In this document: positions 9,391 through 17,324 of the stretch, one piece after another
Layout of the letters: each line of letters opens with the position of its first letter
How positions within the stretch are numbered: the stretch's first letter is position 1
Origin: Flavobacteriales bacterium
Lineage (GTDB): Bacteria > Bacteroidota > Bacteroidia > Flavobacteriales_F > PHOS-HE28
Reading direction: 5' to 3'
Assembly: GCA_016704485.1 (NCBI GenBank)
Contig: JADJAA010000001.1
Coordinates: 248,001 to 312,000 of the forward strand
DNA: 64,000 nucleotides
Notes under the pieces: generated by a model
Told to the model about the DNA's origin: nothing
The model's database searches: none
Seen by the model: the letters and a program-made list of their open reading frames with translations, nothing else
Program-made: the position numbers and the translations under genes

Positions 9391-9621
9391 AGGGCGTAAA
9401 ACTAACCTGAGCAAAGTGATAATCAAGGCTAGAAATGCCTTGGGCATTCTGCGGTAATGGTTCTGGAATATTCGGATCAAGCACTGTTCGCTCACATGCT
9501 TTCTTGCATCCACTGACCATTCGTCCCTTCCATCCCGGGCGCTATCCGTTCGTGTATTGCGCGAATATGCAGTCGCAATACCACCGTAGCTTCGTGCCGA
9601 GAATCAAAACCAGCGCTTTTA

Positions 9622-11427
9622 ATGAGACAATTCTTCAAATTCATGTTCGCCTCCATGATCGGAACTTTTCTGGTCGGTGTGCTATTGGTGTTCATTTTCA
9701 TAGGTATGGTAGCCGCTGCCATTAGTTCAGGGCTGAACAGTACAGGCAACACTGCAAACATCAAGGATGGCACCGTGTTGCATTTAATGTTGGACAAGGA
9801 GATCGTGGATCGCGGTGAAAAAGATCCGTTCGAGATCGATCTTGGACCATTTCAAGCAGAAGCAAGGATCGGCCTGAACACATTGCTCAATAGCTTGGAG
9901 AACGCAAAGACCGATGACCACATTGAAGGTGTTTTCTTGGACCTTACCTCGTTGCAGACCGGGTTCGCCACGATCAAGGAGATCCGTGAAAAGGTCCTGG
10001 AATTCAAGGCCGTTAGCGGTAAACCCGTGATCGCTTATAGCGAAATGTATTCGCAAGGTGCATATTATCTGGCTACAGCAGCAGACGCGGTCTATTTGCA
10101 GCCGAAAGGAGAACTGGCATTCATGGGTCTACGCAGTGAATACATGTTCTTCGATGGTCTGTTCAAAAAATTGGATATCGATATCCAATTCATCCGTGGC
10201 ACCAATAACAAGTTCAAAAGCTTCGGGGAAATGTATACCCAGGATCATATGAGCGAAGCCAACAAAGAGCAGAACCGCGCATTGCTCAGCGGGATCTGGA
10301 ACGAGTATCTGACGGCAATAAGCGATAGCCGGAAACTGGATAAGGCAAGACTGAATGTCATTGCGGACAGCTTAGAGGTCCGTAACGCAGACGATGCTTT
10401 AGCGCTAGGGATGATCGATGGAATAAAATTCCGCGATGAGGTCCTTGATATCCTGAAGGATAAAATGGCCTTGGACAAAGAAAAAGCGATTGAGTTCGTG
10501 CAACTGCGGAAATATGCCAAAACATTCACGCCTTCATTCTCTTTGAAGAACGACGGATCAAGCAACGGTAAGTTGGCGGTGATCTATGCTGAGGGGGGCA
10601 TTTCCTCCGGCGAAAGTTCTGAGGGAACCATCGGAAGTACCTCCCTCGCCGAAACCATTCGCGAAGCACGTGAAGATACGACCATTAAAGCCATTGTATT
10701 CCGTGTGAACAGCCCTGGTGGTAGCGGACTAGCGAGTGATGTGATCTGGCGTGAGGTCGAACTGGCAACCAAGGTCAAGCCTGTTATAGTGAGCATGGGT
10801 GACGTAGCTGCTTCAGGAGGTTATTATATCAGCGCTCCTGCAACGCGGATCTTCGCAGAACCGAATACCATCACCGGTTCCATTGGTGTGTTCGGGATAA
10901 TACCCAACATGCAGGGATTCTTCAACAATAAAACAGGGATCACTTTTGATGGTACTAAAACACACAAATTCGCGGATATGATGACCATTACCCGCCCATT
11001 GACCGAAGAAGAGAAAGGGATCATTCAGGGATATGTGGATGATTTCTACACCACGTTCAAAGAGCGTGTTGCAGAAGGTCGGAAAATGACCGTAGATCAA
11101 GTGGATAGCATCGGCCAAGGGCGAGTTTGGACAGGTATTGATGCTAAAGAACGTGGCCTTGTGGATGAACTAGGCGGTTTGGAAGATGCCATTAAAGCGG
11201 CAGCTGATATTGCAGGACTCACGAACTATTCCACGGTAGAGTTGCCTGTGCAGAAGGATCTATTTGAACAACTACTGGAAGACCTCAGTGGACAGACCAA
11301 AGCTTGGGTGGCCAGTGAAGTAATGGGTGAGGATCTCGAGTTGTTGGGTCAATTCAAACGTGCATCAGAGGTTCGCAAGCAAATGGGTATACAAGCCCGG
11401 ATGGAATTCGATCTGAATATCAGGTAA
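9622..11427 (+). CDS. sppA: Signal peptide peptidase SppA, long (67K) type
   Basis: Inner-membrane serine protease that degrades cleaved signal peptides in the periplasm. The 601-residue protein has one N-terminal membrane anchor (about residues 10-33) and two tandem ClpP/crotonase-fold domains, as in the E. coli enzyme. Seen: the general-base Lys in NKFKSFGEMYT (Lys199 by alignment to the family KS) and the nucleophile in GDVAASGGYYIS (Ser398), followed by NTITGSIGVFG. Both catalytic residues are present, so it should be active. The gene is monocistronic and ends at a bidirectional terminator shared with the convergent kelch gene. Confidence 0.95.
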   Translation: MRQFFKFMFASMIGTFLVGVLLVFIFIGMVAAAISSGLNSTGNTANIKDGTVLHLMLDKEIVDRGEKDPFEIDLGPFQAEARIGLNTLLNSLENAKTDDHIEGVFLDLTSLQTGFATIKEIREKVLEFKAVSGKPVIAYSEMYSQGAYYLATAADAVYLQPKGELAFMGLRSEYMFFDGLFKKLDIDIQFIRGTNNKFKSFGEMYTQDHMSEANKEQNRALLSGIWNEYLTAISDSRKLDKARLNVIADSLEVRNADDALALGMIDGIKFRDEVLDILKDKMALDKEKAIEFVQLRKYAKTFTPSFSLKNDGSSNGKLAVIYAEGGISSGESSEGTIGSTSLAETIREAREDTTIKAIVFRVNSPGGSGLASDVIWREVELATKVKPVIVSMGDVAASGGYYISAPATRIFAEPNTITGSIGVFGIIPNMQGFFNNKTGITFDGTKTHKFADMMTITRPLTEEEKGIIQGYVDDFYTTFKERVAEGRKMTVDQVDSIGQGRVWTGIDAKERGLVDELGGLEDAIKAAADIAGLTNYSTVELPVQKDLFEQLLEDLSGQTKAWVASEVMGEDLELLGQFKRASEVRKQMGIQARMEFDLNIR

Positions 11428-11455
11428 TTGTTTGCCAGTTCAACTGGCATGAATT

Positions 11456-11500
11456 CGAAAAGCCCCGTATCCAGCGTTTGCCGGTACGGGGCTTTTCTTT
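11456..11500 (+). terminator. Bidirectional terminator between sppA and the kelch gene
   Basis: GAAAAGCCCCGTA and TACGGGGCTTTTC form a 13-bp perfect stem around a 16-base loop, with T runs on both strands. It serves sppA and the convergent leftward gene. Confidence 0.88.
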
Positions 11501-11509
11501 CCCTAGCAT

Positions 11510-11790
11510 TCAATTAACTAACCAAAACCTGACCCTTGTTACGGAGGTTCTTGTAGAAAGTTCCAATATGTATAGACCGGGTGCTAGATCTGATAGATCC
11601 ATATTCCCTGGATCGCCCATAGAACGGGCTGTTCGAAGTGTATGGCCTAATGCATCAACGACTGATAGCAGTGCATCCGTTTCTGTATGAGACCATGAAA
11701 AATGGATAATACCCGTAGATGGATTGGGGTATAGTTGGATACGTGTTGAAACTTGTTCACTCACTCCTACGGTGGGTTGAACAAGTTTCA
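11510..11790 (-). pseudogene. Detached T9SS sorting domain of the kelch gene
   Basis: This frame encodes a type A T9SS C-terminal sorting domain: a linker, then IQLYPNPSTGIIHFSW, LSVVDALGHTLRTA, DLAPGLYILEL and a final basic/hydrophobic strand. It has no start or signal peptide of its own and is shifted by one base relative to the kelch frame that ends at 11788. Adding one base near 11790 would join the two frames into one protein of about 434 residues. As sequenced, the domain is not translated with its cargo, so the protein should lose its signal for export through the T9SS. A sequencing or assembly error at the palindrome is the alternative. Confidence 0.75.
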
Positions 11791-11800
11791 ACACGTATCC
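11737..11800. repeat. Perfect 22-bp inverted repeat at the kelch frameshift
   Basis: Left arm 11737-11758 and right arm 11779-11800 are exact reverse complements, separated by a 20-base loop (11759-11778). The right arm contains the premature stop and the frameshift point of the kelch gene. The left arm lies in the coding sequence just before the T9SS domain. Confidence 0.95.
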
Positions 11801-12813
11801 AGAGCATCGGCTCCTGATCCAATGCCACCACAAACGTGAAATGAGCCATTCGCTGTTTGCCCAATGCCTCTGATGTCCATTATGGCCTGGTCAGTTTCGC
11901 TAGCTATTAGGGTATTACTGGAATTGAACTCGGCTAATTCAGCCACCGGTGGCACAATACCACTACCATTGTATGCGACCGCGTTATAATTGTAGCTGAT
12001 GGCCGAGCCGCACACCCAGAACGGCCTACCGTTGAACGTTCCGCAACCGGACCGGTAACTATTCCTAAGCGTAGCTACAGCCGGTAACCAGGTTATTTGA
12101 GCAGGGTCCGCTGGATCTATGACCCCAATTCGTAGATCATACTGGGCACTGAAACTTCCCGATGATGATGCACCGCCATAATAAAAGATCGTATCGCCGA
12201 TGATCGTGCCACTCGCTCCGAATGCCTTATAGGTATTGTTATTCGGCACAGGTGTTCCAACCGACCAAAGGTCCAACGCAGGACCATAGATCTGTACGGC
12301 CGGCACATTCGTGTTCTGGCTCCATCCGGTAACCACATAGATCAGACTGTCTCTCCAAATAACCTGGACATGATCATCAATTGGGATGGGAATTGAAGCG
12401 CCATCGGTCAACCACGAATTCGTGTTCAGATCCAACCGATGAACCCGATCGGAACTGCGCTCGAACGGTGAATTCGGAAAAACATGGTACCCTCCGATGA
12501 CATAGGCAATTCCATCCACAACGCTTGCTGCGGAAGCAATTTTTCCGGACGTATCCGGCATCTGTGGCAGAACTGTCCAATTTCCTGAAGCATTGCTATA
12601 CATGTATGCTTCGCGATGGATATTCTCCAATTCCAGACCCGTTGTGATACCGCCGAACGAATACACGCGGTGATCGCCGTTCACCATGGCCGCACAAACG
12701 GCATTATTCGCCGTTGGCATGGGTAAGGGCGCTAAGGGTTGCCATGACCAATTCACCTGGGCATTCACCATATTGATGCAAGCGAACAAGAACACGATCA
12801 AAAAGCACCTCAT
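11788..12813 (-). CDS. Exported kelch-repeat beta-propeller protein, frameshifted at its 3' end
   Basis: 341-codon frame with a Sec signal peptide (MRCFLIVFLFACINMVNAQ) and kelch-type repeats: VYSFGG, AYVIGG, IYVVTG, IFYYGG, PFWVCG and FHVCGG blades, spaced about 50 residues apart, predicting a six-bladed propeller. Such proteins usually bind other proteins or sugars at the cell surface. The frame ends abruptly at TGA after GADALDTC. The next frame carries a T9SS sorting domain that belongs to the same ancestral gene. The start ATG overlaps the stop of the upstream DUF2797 gene (ATGA at 12813-12810). The biological partner is unknown. Confidence 0.75.
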   Translation of the reverse strand: MRCFLIVFLFACINMVNAQVNWSWQPLAPLPMPTANNAVCAAMVNGDHRVYSFGGITTGLELENIHREAYMYSNASGNWTVLPQMPDTSGKIASAASVVDGIAYVIGGYHVFPNSPFERSSDRVHRLDLNTNSWLTDGASIPIPIDDHVQVIWRDSLIYVVTGWSQNTNVPAVQIYGPALDLWSVGTPVPNNNTYKAFGASGTIIGDTIFYYGGASSSGSFSAQYDLRIGVIDPADPAQITWLPAVATLRNSYRSGCGTFNGRPFWVCGSAISYNYNAVAYNGSGIVPPVAELAEFNSSNTLIASETDQAIMDIRGIGQTANGSFHVCGGIGSGADALDTC

Positions 12814-13604
12814 CCTATGTTCACATGATAACCCGTGTGGTTCCGGATGTTCAACACACGACCATCCTCCCAGATCAGATATTGACCTTTAATTCCCATT
12901 AATCTTCCACTTACCTCAGGTGTCCTGGCCAATTGCACGCTAGTAACTTTCGGGGGATAAGCCAGCAGTGGATATTCAAGGATCAAGGGCTGCTCTTGCG
13001 GCAATAGATACTGATGCAGTTCCGCTGGTAGTGATGCAAATCCTTGATCTCGGATGTCCTTCAGACCTTCGCTGTCCGGTTCCACTTTTTTAAGCATAGC
13101 GCGCCAATTGGTGCGGTCTGCGAAGTCAGCTTTCAAGTTCACTTCGATCTCTCCTGCCAACTGACGGTAAGGCACGCGTGCTATGGCCAACGCAGCAACT
13201 GCGCCTTGGTCTATCCAACGTGTTGGAACCTGCGTGCTTCGTGTGATGCCCACCTTGACCCCAGAAGTGCGACTGAGGTAAACGATATGCTCCGTAAAGT
13301 GATGTTCCTTTTCCCATTCCGGGTCGCGGCCTTCACCTAGATGAGCCTTACACAACTCGGGACGTACAATGCATTCCGCTGCTTCCGGCGCGTTCTGCAA
13401 ACACGGGAAGCAGAAGCCTTGCCCGTAGAATTTTTTCACGCGTTTCCCGCAGCTACAACAACTCAATGCTCCTGTTGCGTGCACTGCGAAATGGTTACCG
13501 ATGTATGGAGAAAGATCGATCAGTCCATCCGGCGACCTGATCGCATAGTGCACTTCGCCATCGATGATCGCTGGCATTTTCGATATCGGGAAACCGTCAA
13601 CCAT
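12810..13604 (-). CDS. DUF2797 domain protein
   Basis: Conserved Bacteroidota protein of unknown function. Seen: an N-terminal four-Cys cluster, CCSCGKRVKKFYGQGFCFPC, probably binding zinc; then PELCKAHLGEGRDPEWEKEH; and the signature VYLSRTSGVKVGITR with QVPTRWIDQGA, which resembles a GIY-YIG-like strand arrangement (YLS...KVGIT). The latter similarity is only suggestive. The ATG at 13604 gives a family-like N terminus; an in-frame TTG at 13622 would add six residues across a run of ten A. The stop overlaps the kelch start by ATGA, but the functions look unrelated. Confidence 0.82.
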   Translation of the reverse strand: MVDGFPISKMPAIIDGEVHYAIRSPDGLIDLSPYIGNHFAVHATGALSCCSCGKRVKKFYGQGFCFPCLQNAPEAAECIVRPELCKAHLGEGRDPEWEKEHHFTEHIVYLSRTSGVKVGITRSTQVPTRWIDQGAVAALAIARVPYRQLAGEIEVNLKADFADRTNWRAMLKKVEPDSEGLKDIRDQGFASLPAELHQYLLPQEQPLILEYPLLAYPPKVTSVQLARTPEVSGRLMGIKGQYLIWEDGRVLNIRNHTGYHVNIG

Positions 13605-13802
13605 CCGTATTTTTTTTTTCAACTTTCGGTGAAGGTATTCAACCGGAAATAATACCGTTCAAATGAAAAAGCCGTATTTTTCGTTGAGGTACGTTGATGG
13701 GAACACATTTTATTATCAACAAGACCCAACGTTTATGAACCATGTGTCGATCCGATAGTGTTTTGATCGAATAAGTTGACGAACTTCGCTAGTAGAAACC
13801 AG

Positions 13803-15314
13803 ATGCCTTTGAACGCGCTCGTCTCTTTTTTGATAAAGAAACGTCTGCAACAGATCCAACTGTTCCGGGATAATCCAGGTATGGCCCAGTTGGAGGTTTT
13901 CTTGGCACTGATACAAGCTGCCAAGTATACCGAGTGGGGTCGTAAATATCACTTTGCGTCCATCACCAACCCCGATGTATTCCGCAGTCGTGTTCCGTTG
14001 CAGGATTACAACGACCTAAAACCGGTCGTACAGCGATTGCGCAAGGGTGAACAGAATATTACGTGGCCTACGGATGTACGTTGGTTTGCTAAAAGCAGTG
14101 GTACGACCAACGACCGTAGCAAATTCATTCCGGTGAGTCGTGAGGCGCTGGAAGAATGCCATTACAAAGGCGGTAAGGACCTCATCGCGTTCCACTATCA
14201 ACAGTTCCCAGAAAGCAATTTATACAAGGGCAAGAGTTTGGTCGTGGGTGGTAGCAGCAACATTGAACAGTTCCGGACAGATGCTTATTCCGGCGATCTG
14301 AGTGCCATCATTATCCGGAATCTACCGATATGGGTCGAGGTCCGAAGAACACCCGTGATGGAAACCGCGTTGATGGATAATTGGGAAGTTAAGATCGAAC
14401 AGATGGCGCGCGAGACCATGCGCGAAGATGTGACCTGTATTGCTGGCGTACCCTCTTGGACATTGGTGTTGATGAAACGGATCCTTGAGCTCACCGGAAA
14501 ACAGAACATTCTTGAAGTGTGGCCCAATCTGGAATTGTTCATGCATGGTGGCGTGAGCTTCAGACCTTATCGCACACAGTTCGAGGCATTGATCCCATCT
14601 CCTACCATGAACTATCTGGAAAGCTATAATGCTTCCGAAGGGTCGTTCGCGGTACAGGACCGCCACGGTGCGGATGACATGCTGCTGATGTTGGATTACG
14701 GTATTTTCTATGAGTTCATTCCATTGAGCGAACTGGATAATGCCAAGCCGCGGACCTTGCTTTTACATGAGGTGGAGCTGGATACGCACTATGCGATCGT
14801 GATCAGTACCAATGCAGGATTGTGGCGGTACATGCCAGGTGATACCGTTCGTTTTACCAGCCTTGCACCACACCGTGTGCAGGTCAGTGGTCGCACAAAG
14901 AGCTTCATCAATGCCTTCGGCGAGGAGCTGATCGTTGAGAATGCGGATAAGGGGATACAAGCCGCTTGCGACGCCACAGGAGCCGTTGTGAATGAATACA
15001 CTGCCGGACCAATATATATGGATACCGAACACCTTGGTGGACACGAGTGGATCATTGAATTCAAGGATGCTCCACATGATCCGGCCCGATTCGTGGAAGT
15101 TCTGGATATGACCATGCGCCAACTGAATTCGGATTACGATGCGAAACGCAAAGGTGATATGGCGCTTGTGCTACCCATTGTGCACGCAGTTGCTCCGGGC
15201 ACCTTTTACGAATGGATGAAACAACGCGGCAAACTGGGCGGACAGAACAAAGTTCCACGATTGAGTAATGACCGTACGTACCTTGATGCGTTGCTGGTAT
15301 CGGAATTAGCATGA
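13803..15314 (+). CDS. GH3-family acyl-acid amido synthetase
   Basis: Member of the GH3 branch of the ANL adenylating enzymes. Plant members conjugate amino acids to auxin or jasmonate; the bacterial substrate is unknown. Seen: the ATP-binding P-loop FAKSSGTTNDRSKFIP near residue 90, the Bacteroidota opening LNALVSFLIKKRLQQIQLF, YNASEG in the active-site strand, the hinge region with YMPGDTVRF and SGRTKSFINAFGEEL, and the C-terminal swinging domain. The ATG at 13803 is chosen because the family starts two residues before LN; an upstream TTG adds nine unrelated residues. The stop overlaps the next ATG (ATGA), so the two are translationally coupled. Confidence 0.87.
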   Translation: MPLNALVSFLIKKRLQQIQLFRDNPGMAQLEVFLALIQAAKYTEWGRKYHFASITNPDVFRSRVPLQDYNDLKPVVQRLRKGEQNITWPTDVRWFAKSSGTTNDRSKFIPVSREALEECHYKGGKDLIAFHYQQFPESNLYKGKSLVVGGSSNIEQFRTDAYSGDLSAIIIRNLPIWVEVRRTPVMETALMDNWEVKIEQMARETMREDVTCIAGVPSWTLVLMKRILELTGKQNILEVWPNLELFMHGGVSFRPYRTQFEALIPSPTMNYLESYNASEGSFAVQDRHGADDMLLMLDYGIFYEFIPLSELDNAKPRTLLLHEVELDTHYAIVISTNAGLWRYMPGDTVRFTSLAPHRVQVSGRTKSFINAFGEELIVENADKGIQAACDATGAVVNEYTAGPIYMDTEHLGGHEWIIEFKDAPHDPARFVEVLDMTMRQLNSDYDAKRKGDMALVLPIVHAVAPGTFYEWMKQRGKLGGQNKVPRLSNDRTYLDALLVSELA

Positions 15315-16114
15315 AGGCGTTTTTTCTTTTGATCACGTTCGTATGCTGCGCGAACACGCACGCACAAGTTGTTGATCAGCCCATCGTGATCAATGGCCAC
15401 TTCGATAAATTCACGACGGATGAATTGGGCAATAGTTATACGCTCCACGGTGATGAGCTGGAATTGTTCAATACCGAAGGAAAAAGTTGGTTACGCAATA
15501 GTGTGAAGACATTCGGACGCATTGGCAATATCGATGCATTCTATTCCTTGAAGCCGATGTTGTTCGCTCCGGAACAGGGCCAACTTGTTGTTCTTGACAA
15601 TACATTGAGTGTTCAAGGTAGTGTCATGAACCTCTCTCGAAGCGGGTTCACACAAGTGGTGCTGGCTTGTATGAGCGTTCAGAATCATTTCTGGTTCTAT
15701 GATGAGCGGGAAATGGGACTCGTTCGCGTGGATGCACAACTAAGGCGTACTGCGAATACCGGAAGGATCGATCAACTGCTCGGCTTCACTGTGCATCCGG
15801 TCTGCATGCAGGAGTATGATAATTGGCTCTATGTTCATGACAAGGAACATGGATTGTTGGTGTTCGATCTGTTCGGAACCTATGCACGCACGATCCCGCT
15901 GTTGAATATGCAAAGCTTTGAAGTTCGCGGTGGTGTGATCTATTTCTATGGAGAGGATGGATTGCAGCGCTATGACATGCGTTCGTTCGAGATAACACCG
16001 ATCGAGATCCCGCTTCCTGAAAGTGAAACGATCCGGGATGTTCGCGTAGAGCTAGGAAGATCCTACGTTCTGCTCGATGAAAAGATCCTCATTCTGCCAT
16101 TAAGCGGACCATGA
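15311..16114 (+). CDS. Exported protein of unknown function, coupled to the GH3 gene
   Basis: 267 residues with a Sec signal peptide (MKAFFLLITFVCCANTHAQ) and no lipobox. The mature part is a run of short beta strands with repeated turns (DELGNSYTLHGDELELF, VVLDNTLSV, DNWLYVHDKEHGLLVFDLF, GVIYFYGEDGLQRYD), consistent with a small beta-propeller-like fold. No catalytic motif is visible. It overlaps the GH3 stop by four bases, suggesting co-translation; a functional link between a cytosolic conjugating enzyme and an exported protein is not obvious. The family is not named here because it was not recognised. Confidence 0.6.
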   Translation: MKAFFLLITFVCCANTHAQVVDQPIVINGHFDKFTTDELGNSYTLHGDELELFNTEGKSWLRNSVKTFGRIGNIDAFYSLKPMLFAPEQGQLVVLDNTLSVQGSVMNLSRSGFTQVVLACMSVQNHFWFYDEREMGLVRVDAQLRRTANTGRIDQLLGFTVHPVCMQEYDNWLYVHDKEHGLLVFDLFGTYARTIPLLNMQSFEVRGGVIYFYGEDGLQRYDMRSFEITPIEIPLPESETIRDVRVELGRSYVLLDEKILILPLSGP

Positions 16115-16281
16115 CGTTCGGCTCATTCGATCGATCCGCGTTGGATCGTTGATCGTGCAATTCATGAAATTCCGCAATGCCCCTAGCAACAGGTGATGAC
16201 GTGGATCTGAACGCAACGACTTATCCACATCATTATCATCCGTACCATGTGGCGGGTATCTTCGCGCTCCTAACTACAACT

Positions 16282-16995
16282 ATGCATATCGCGATCGCAG
16301 GCAATATCGGCTCCGGAAAAACCACTTTGACAAAGCTGTTGGCCAAACATTACAAGTGGGATCAATTGGAAGAGGCTGTTGACAACAACCCATACTTGTT
16401 CGATTTCTACAAGGACATGCAGCGCTGGAGCTTCAATCTCCAGATCTTCTTCCTGAACTCACGCTTCGAACAGTTATTGGAGATCCGTCGCAGTGGACGC
16501 AATGTGATCCAAGATCGTACGATCTACGAGGACGCCTTCATTTTCGCACCCAACTTGCATGCCATGGGGTTGATGACCTCACGCGATTTCGAGAACTACT
16601 TCCGGTTGTTCAGCAACATGGACAACTCCATTACACCTCCGGATCTATTGATCTACTTGCAAGCTCCGGTTGAAAAATTGGTGAAGCAGATCAGCGAGCG
16701 TGGTCGCGAATACGAGAACAGCATCAGTATTGATTACCTGAAACGTTTGAACGAACGCTATAACGGCTGGATCGAGAAATACGATAAAGGCAAAGTGCTG
16801 ATCATCGATGTGGAGGACAATAGTTTCCACAATAACCCGGAACATTTAGGCAAGATCATCAACTCAATTGATGCGGAGATCCATGGCCTGTTCCCGTTGG
16901 AACCTACTCATCTCAAGGCAGCGAAAGCAGAACCGAAAGCAGCCGCTAAGGCCAAAGCGACGTTGACTTCAAAAAAGAAATTGGCGAAGGCCTGA
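16282..16995 (+). CDS. Deoxynucleoside kinase (second of two paralogues)
   Basis: Cytosolic deoxynucleoside salvage kinase. Seen: P-loop IAGNIGSGKTTLTKLLA at the N terminus, EEAVDNNPYLFDFYKDM, the DRTIYEDAFIFA segment (Arg/Glu at the DRS position) and the lid SERGREYENSISIDYLKRL. The ATG at 16282 (MHIAIAGNIGSGK) places the P-loop at the N terminus as in the family; an upstream ATG at 16177 adds 35 low-quality residues and is rejected. A lysine/alanine-rich tail (about 25 residues, KAEPKAAAKAKA) follows the fold and is absent from the paralogue at 8264. Two such kinases with different specificities are common in this phylum. Confidence 0.9.
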   Translation: MHIAIAGNIGSGKTTLTKLLAKHYKWDQLEEAVDNNPYLFDFYKDMQRWSFNLQIFFLNSRFEQLLEIRRSGRNVIQDRTIYEDAFIFAPNLHAMGLMTSRDFENYFRLFSNMDNSITPPDLLIYLQAPVEKLVKQISERGREYENSISIDYLKRLNERYNGWIEKYDKGKVLIIDVEDNSFHNNPEHLGKIINSIDAEIHGLFPLEPTHLKAAKAEPKAAAKAKATLTSKKKLAKA

Positions 16996-17018
16996 GAGAT
17001 CGTTGCGCTTTCTTGAGC

Positions 17019-17069
17019 CAAGAAGCCCCACATTCAGCATAACAGCTGAATGTGGGGCTTCTTCTTTTA
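17019..17069 (+). terminator. Strong terminator after the second deoxynucleoside kinase
   Basis: AAGAAGCCCCACATTCAGC and GCTGAATGTGGGGCTTCTT form a 19-bp perfect stem with the loop ATAACA, followed by CTTTT. Confidence 0.9.
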
Positions 17070-17255
17070 AAGAATGAACCTCTTCCTTTTTTTACTTGCT
17101 ACGGGATGTAGTGATACTTAGCCTTCAAATTGCATAACACGCTGAGGGTCTCAACGTGTTCTTAACACTACTCCTTGGAAGAAGTCAGTTCGAACTCAGC
17201 ACTTCCATTCCAGTAATTCAGTCGGTCGAATTTGAACCAACTGGTCTGTACAAAT

Positions 17256-17298
17256 GAAAAAGGGTTGAACGAACTTGCTGTTCGTTCAACCCTTTTTC
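17256..17298 (-). terminator. Terminator after the pyrophosphatase gene
   Basis: AAAAAGGGTTGAACGAAC and GTTCGTTCAACCCTTTTT form an 18-bp perfect stem around TTGCT. T runs lie on both sides, so it may work in both directions; it is 27 bases past the hppA stop. Confidence 0.88.
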
Positions 17299-17324
17299 CT
17301 GTTAATAAGATCCCGTAGAAGGAC

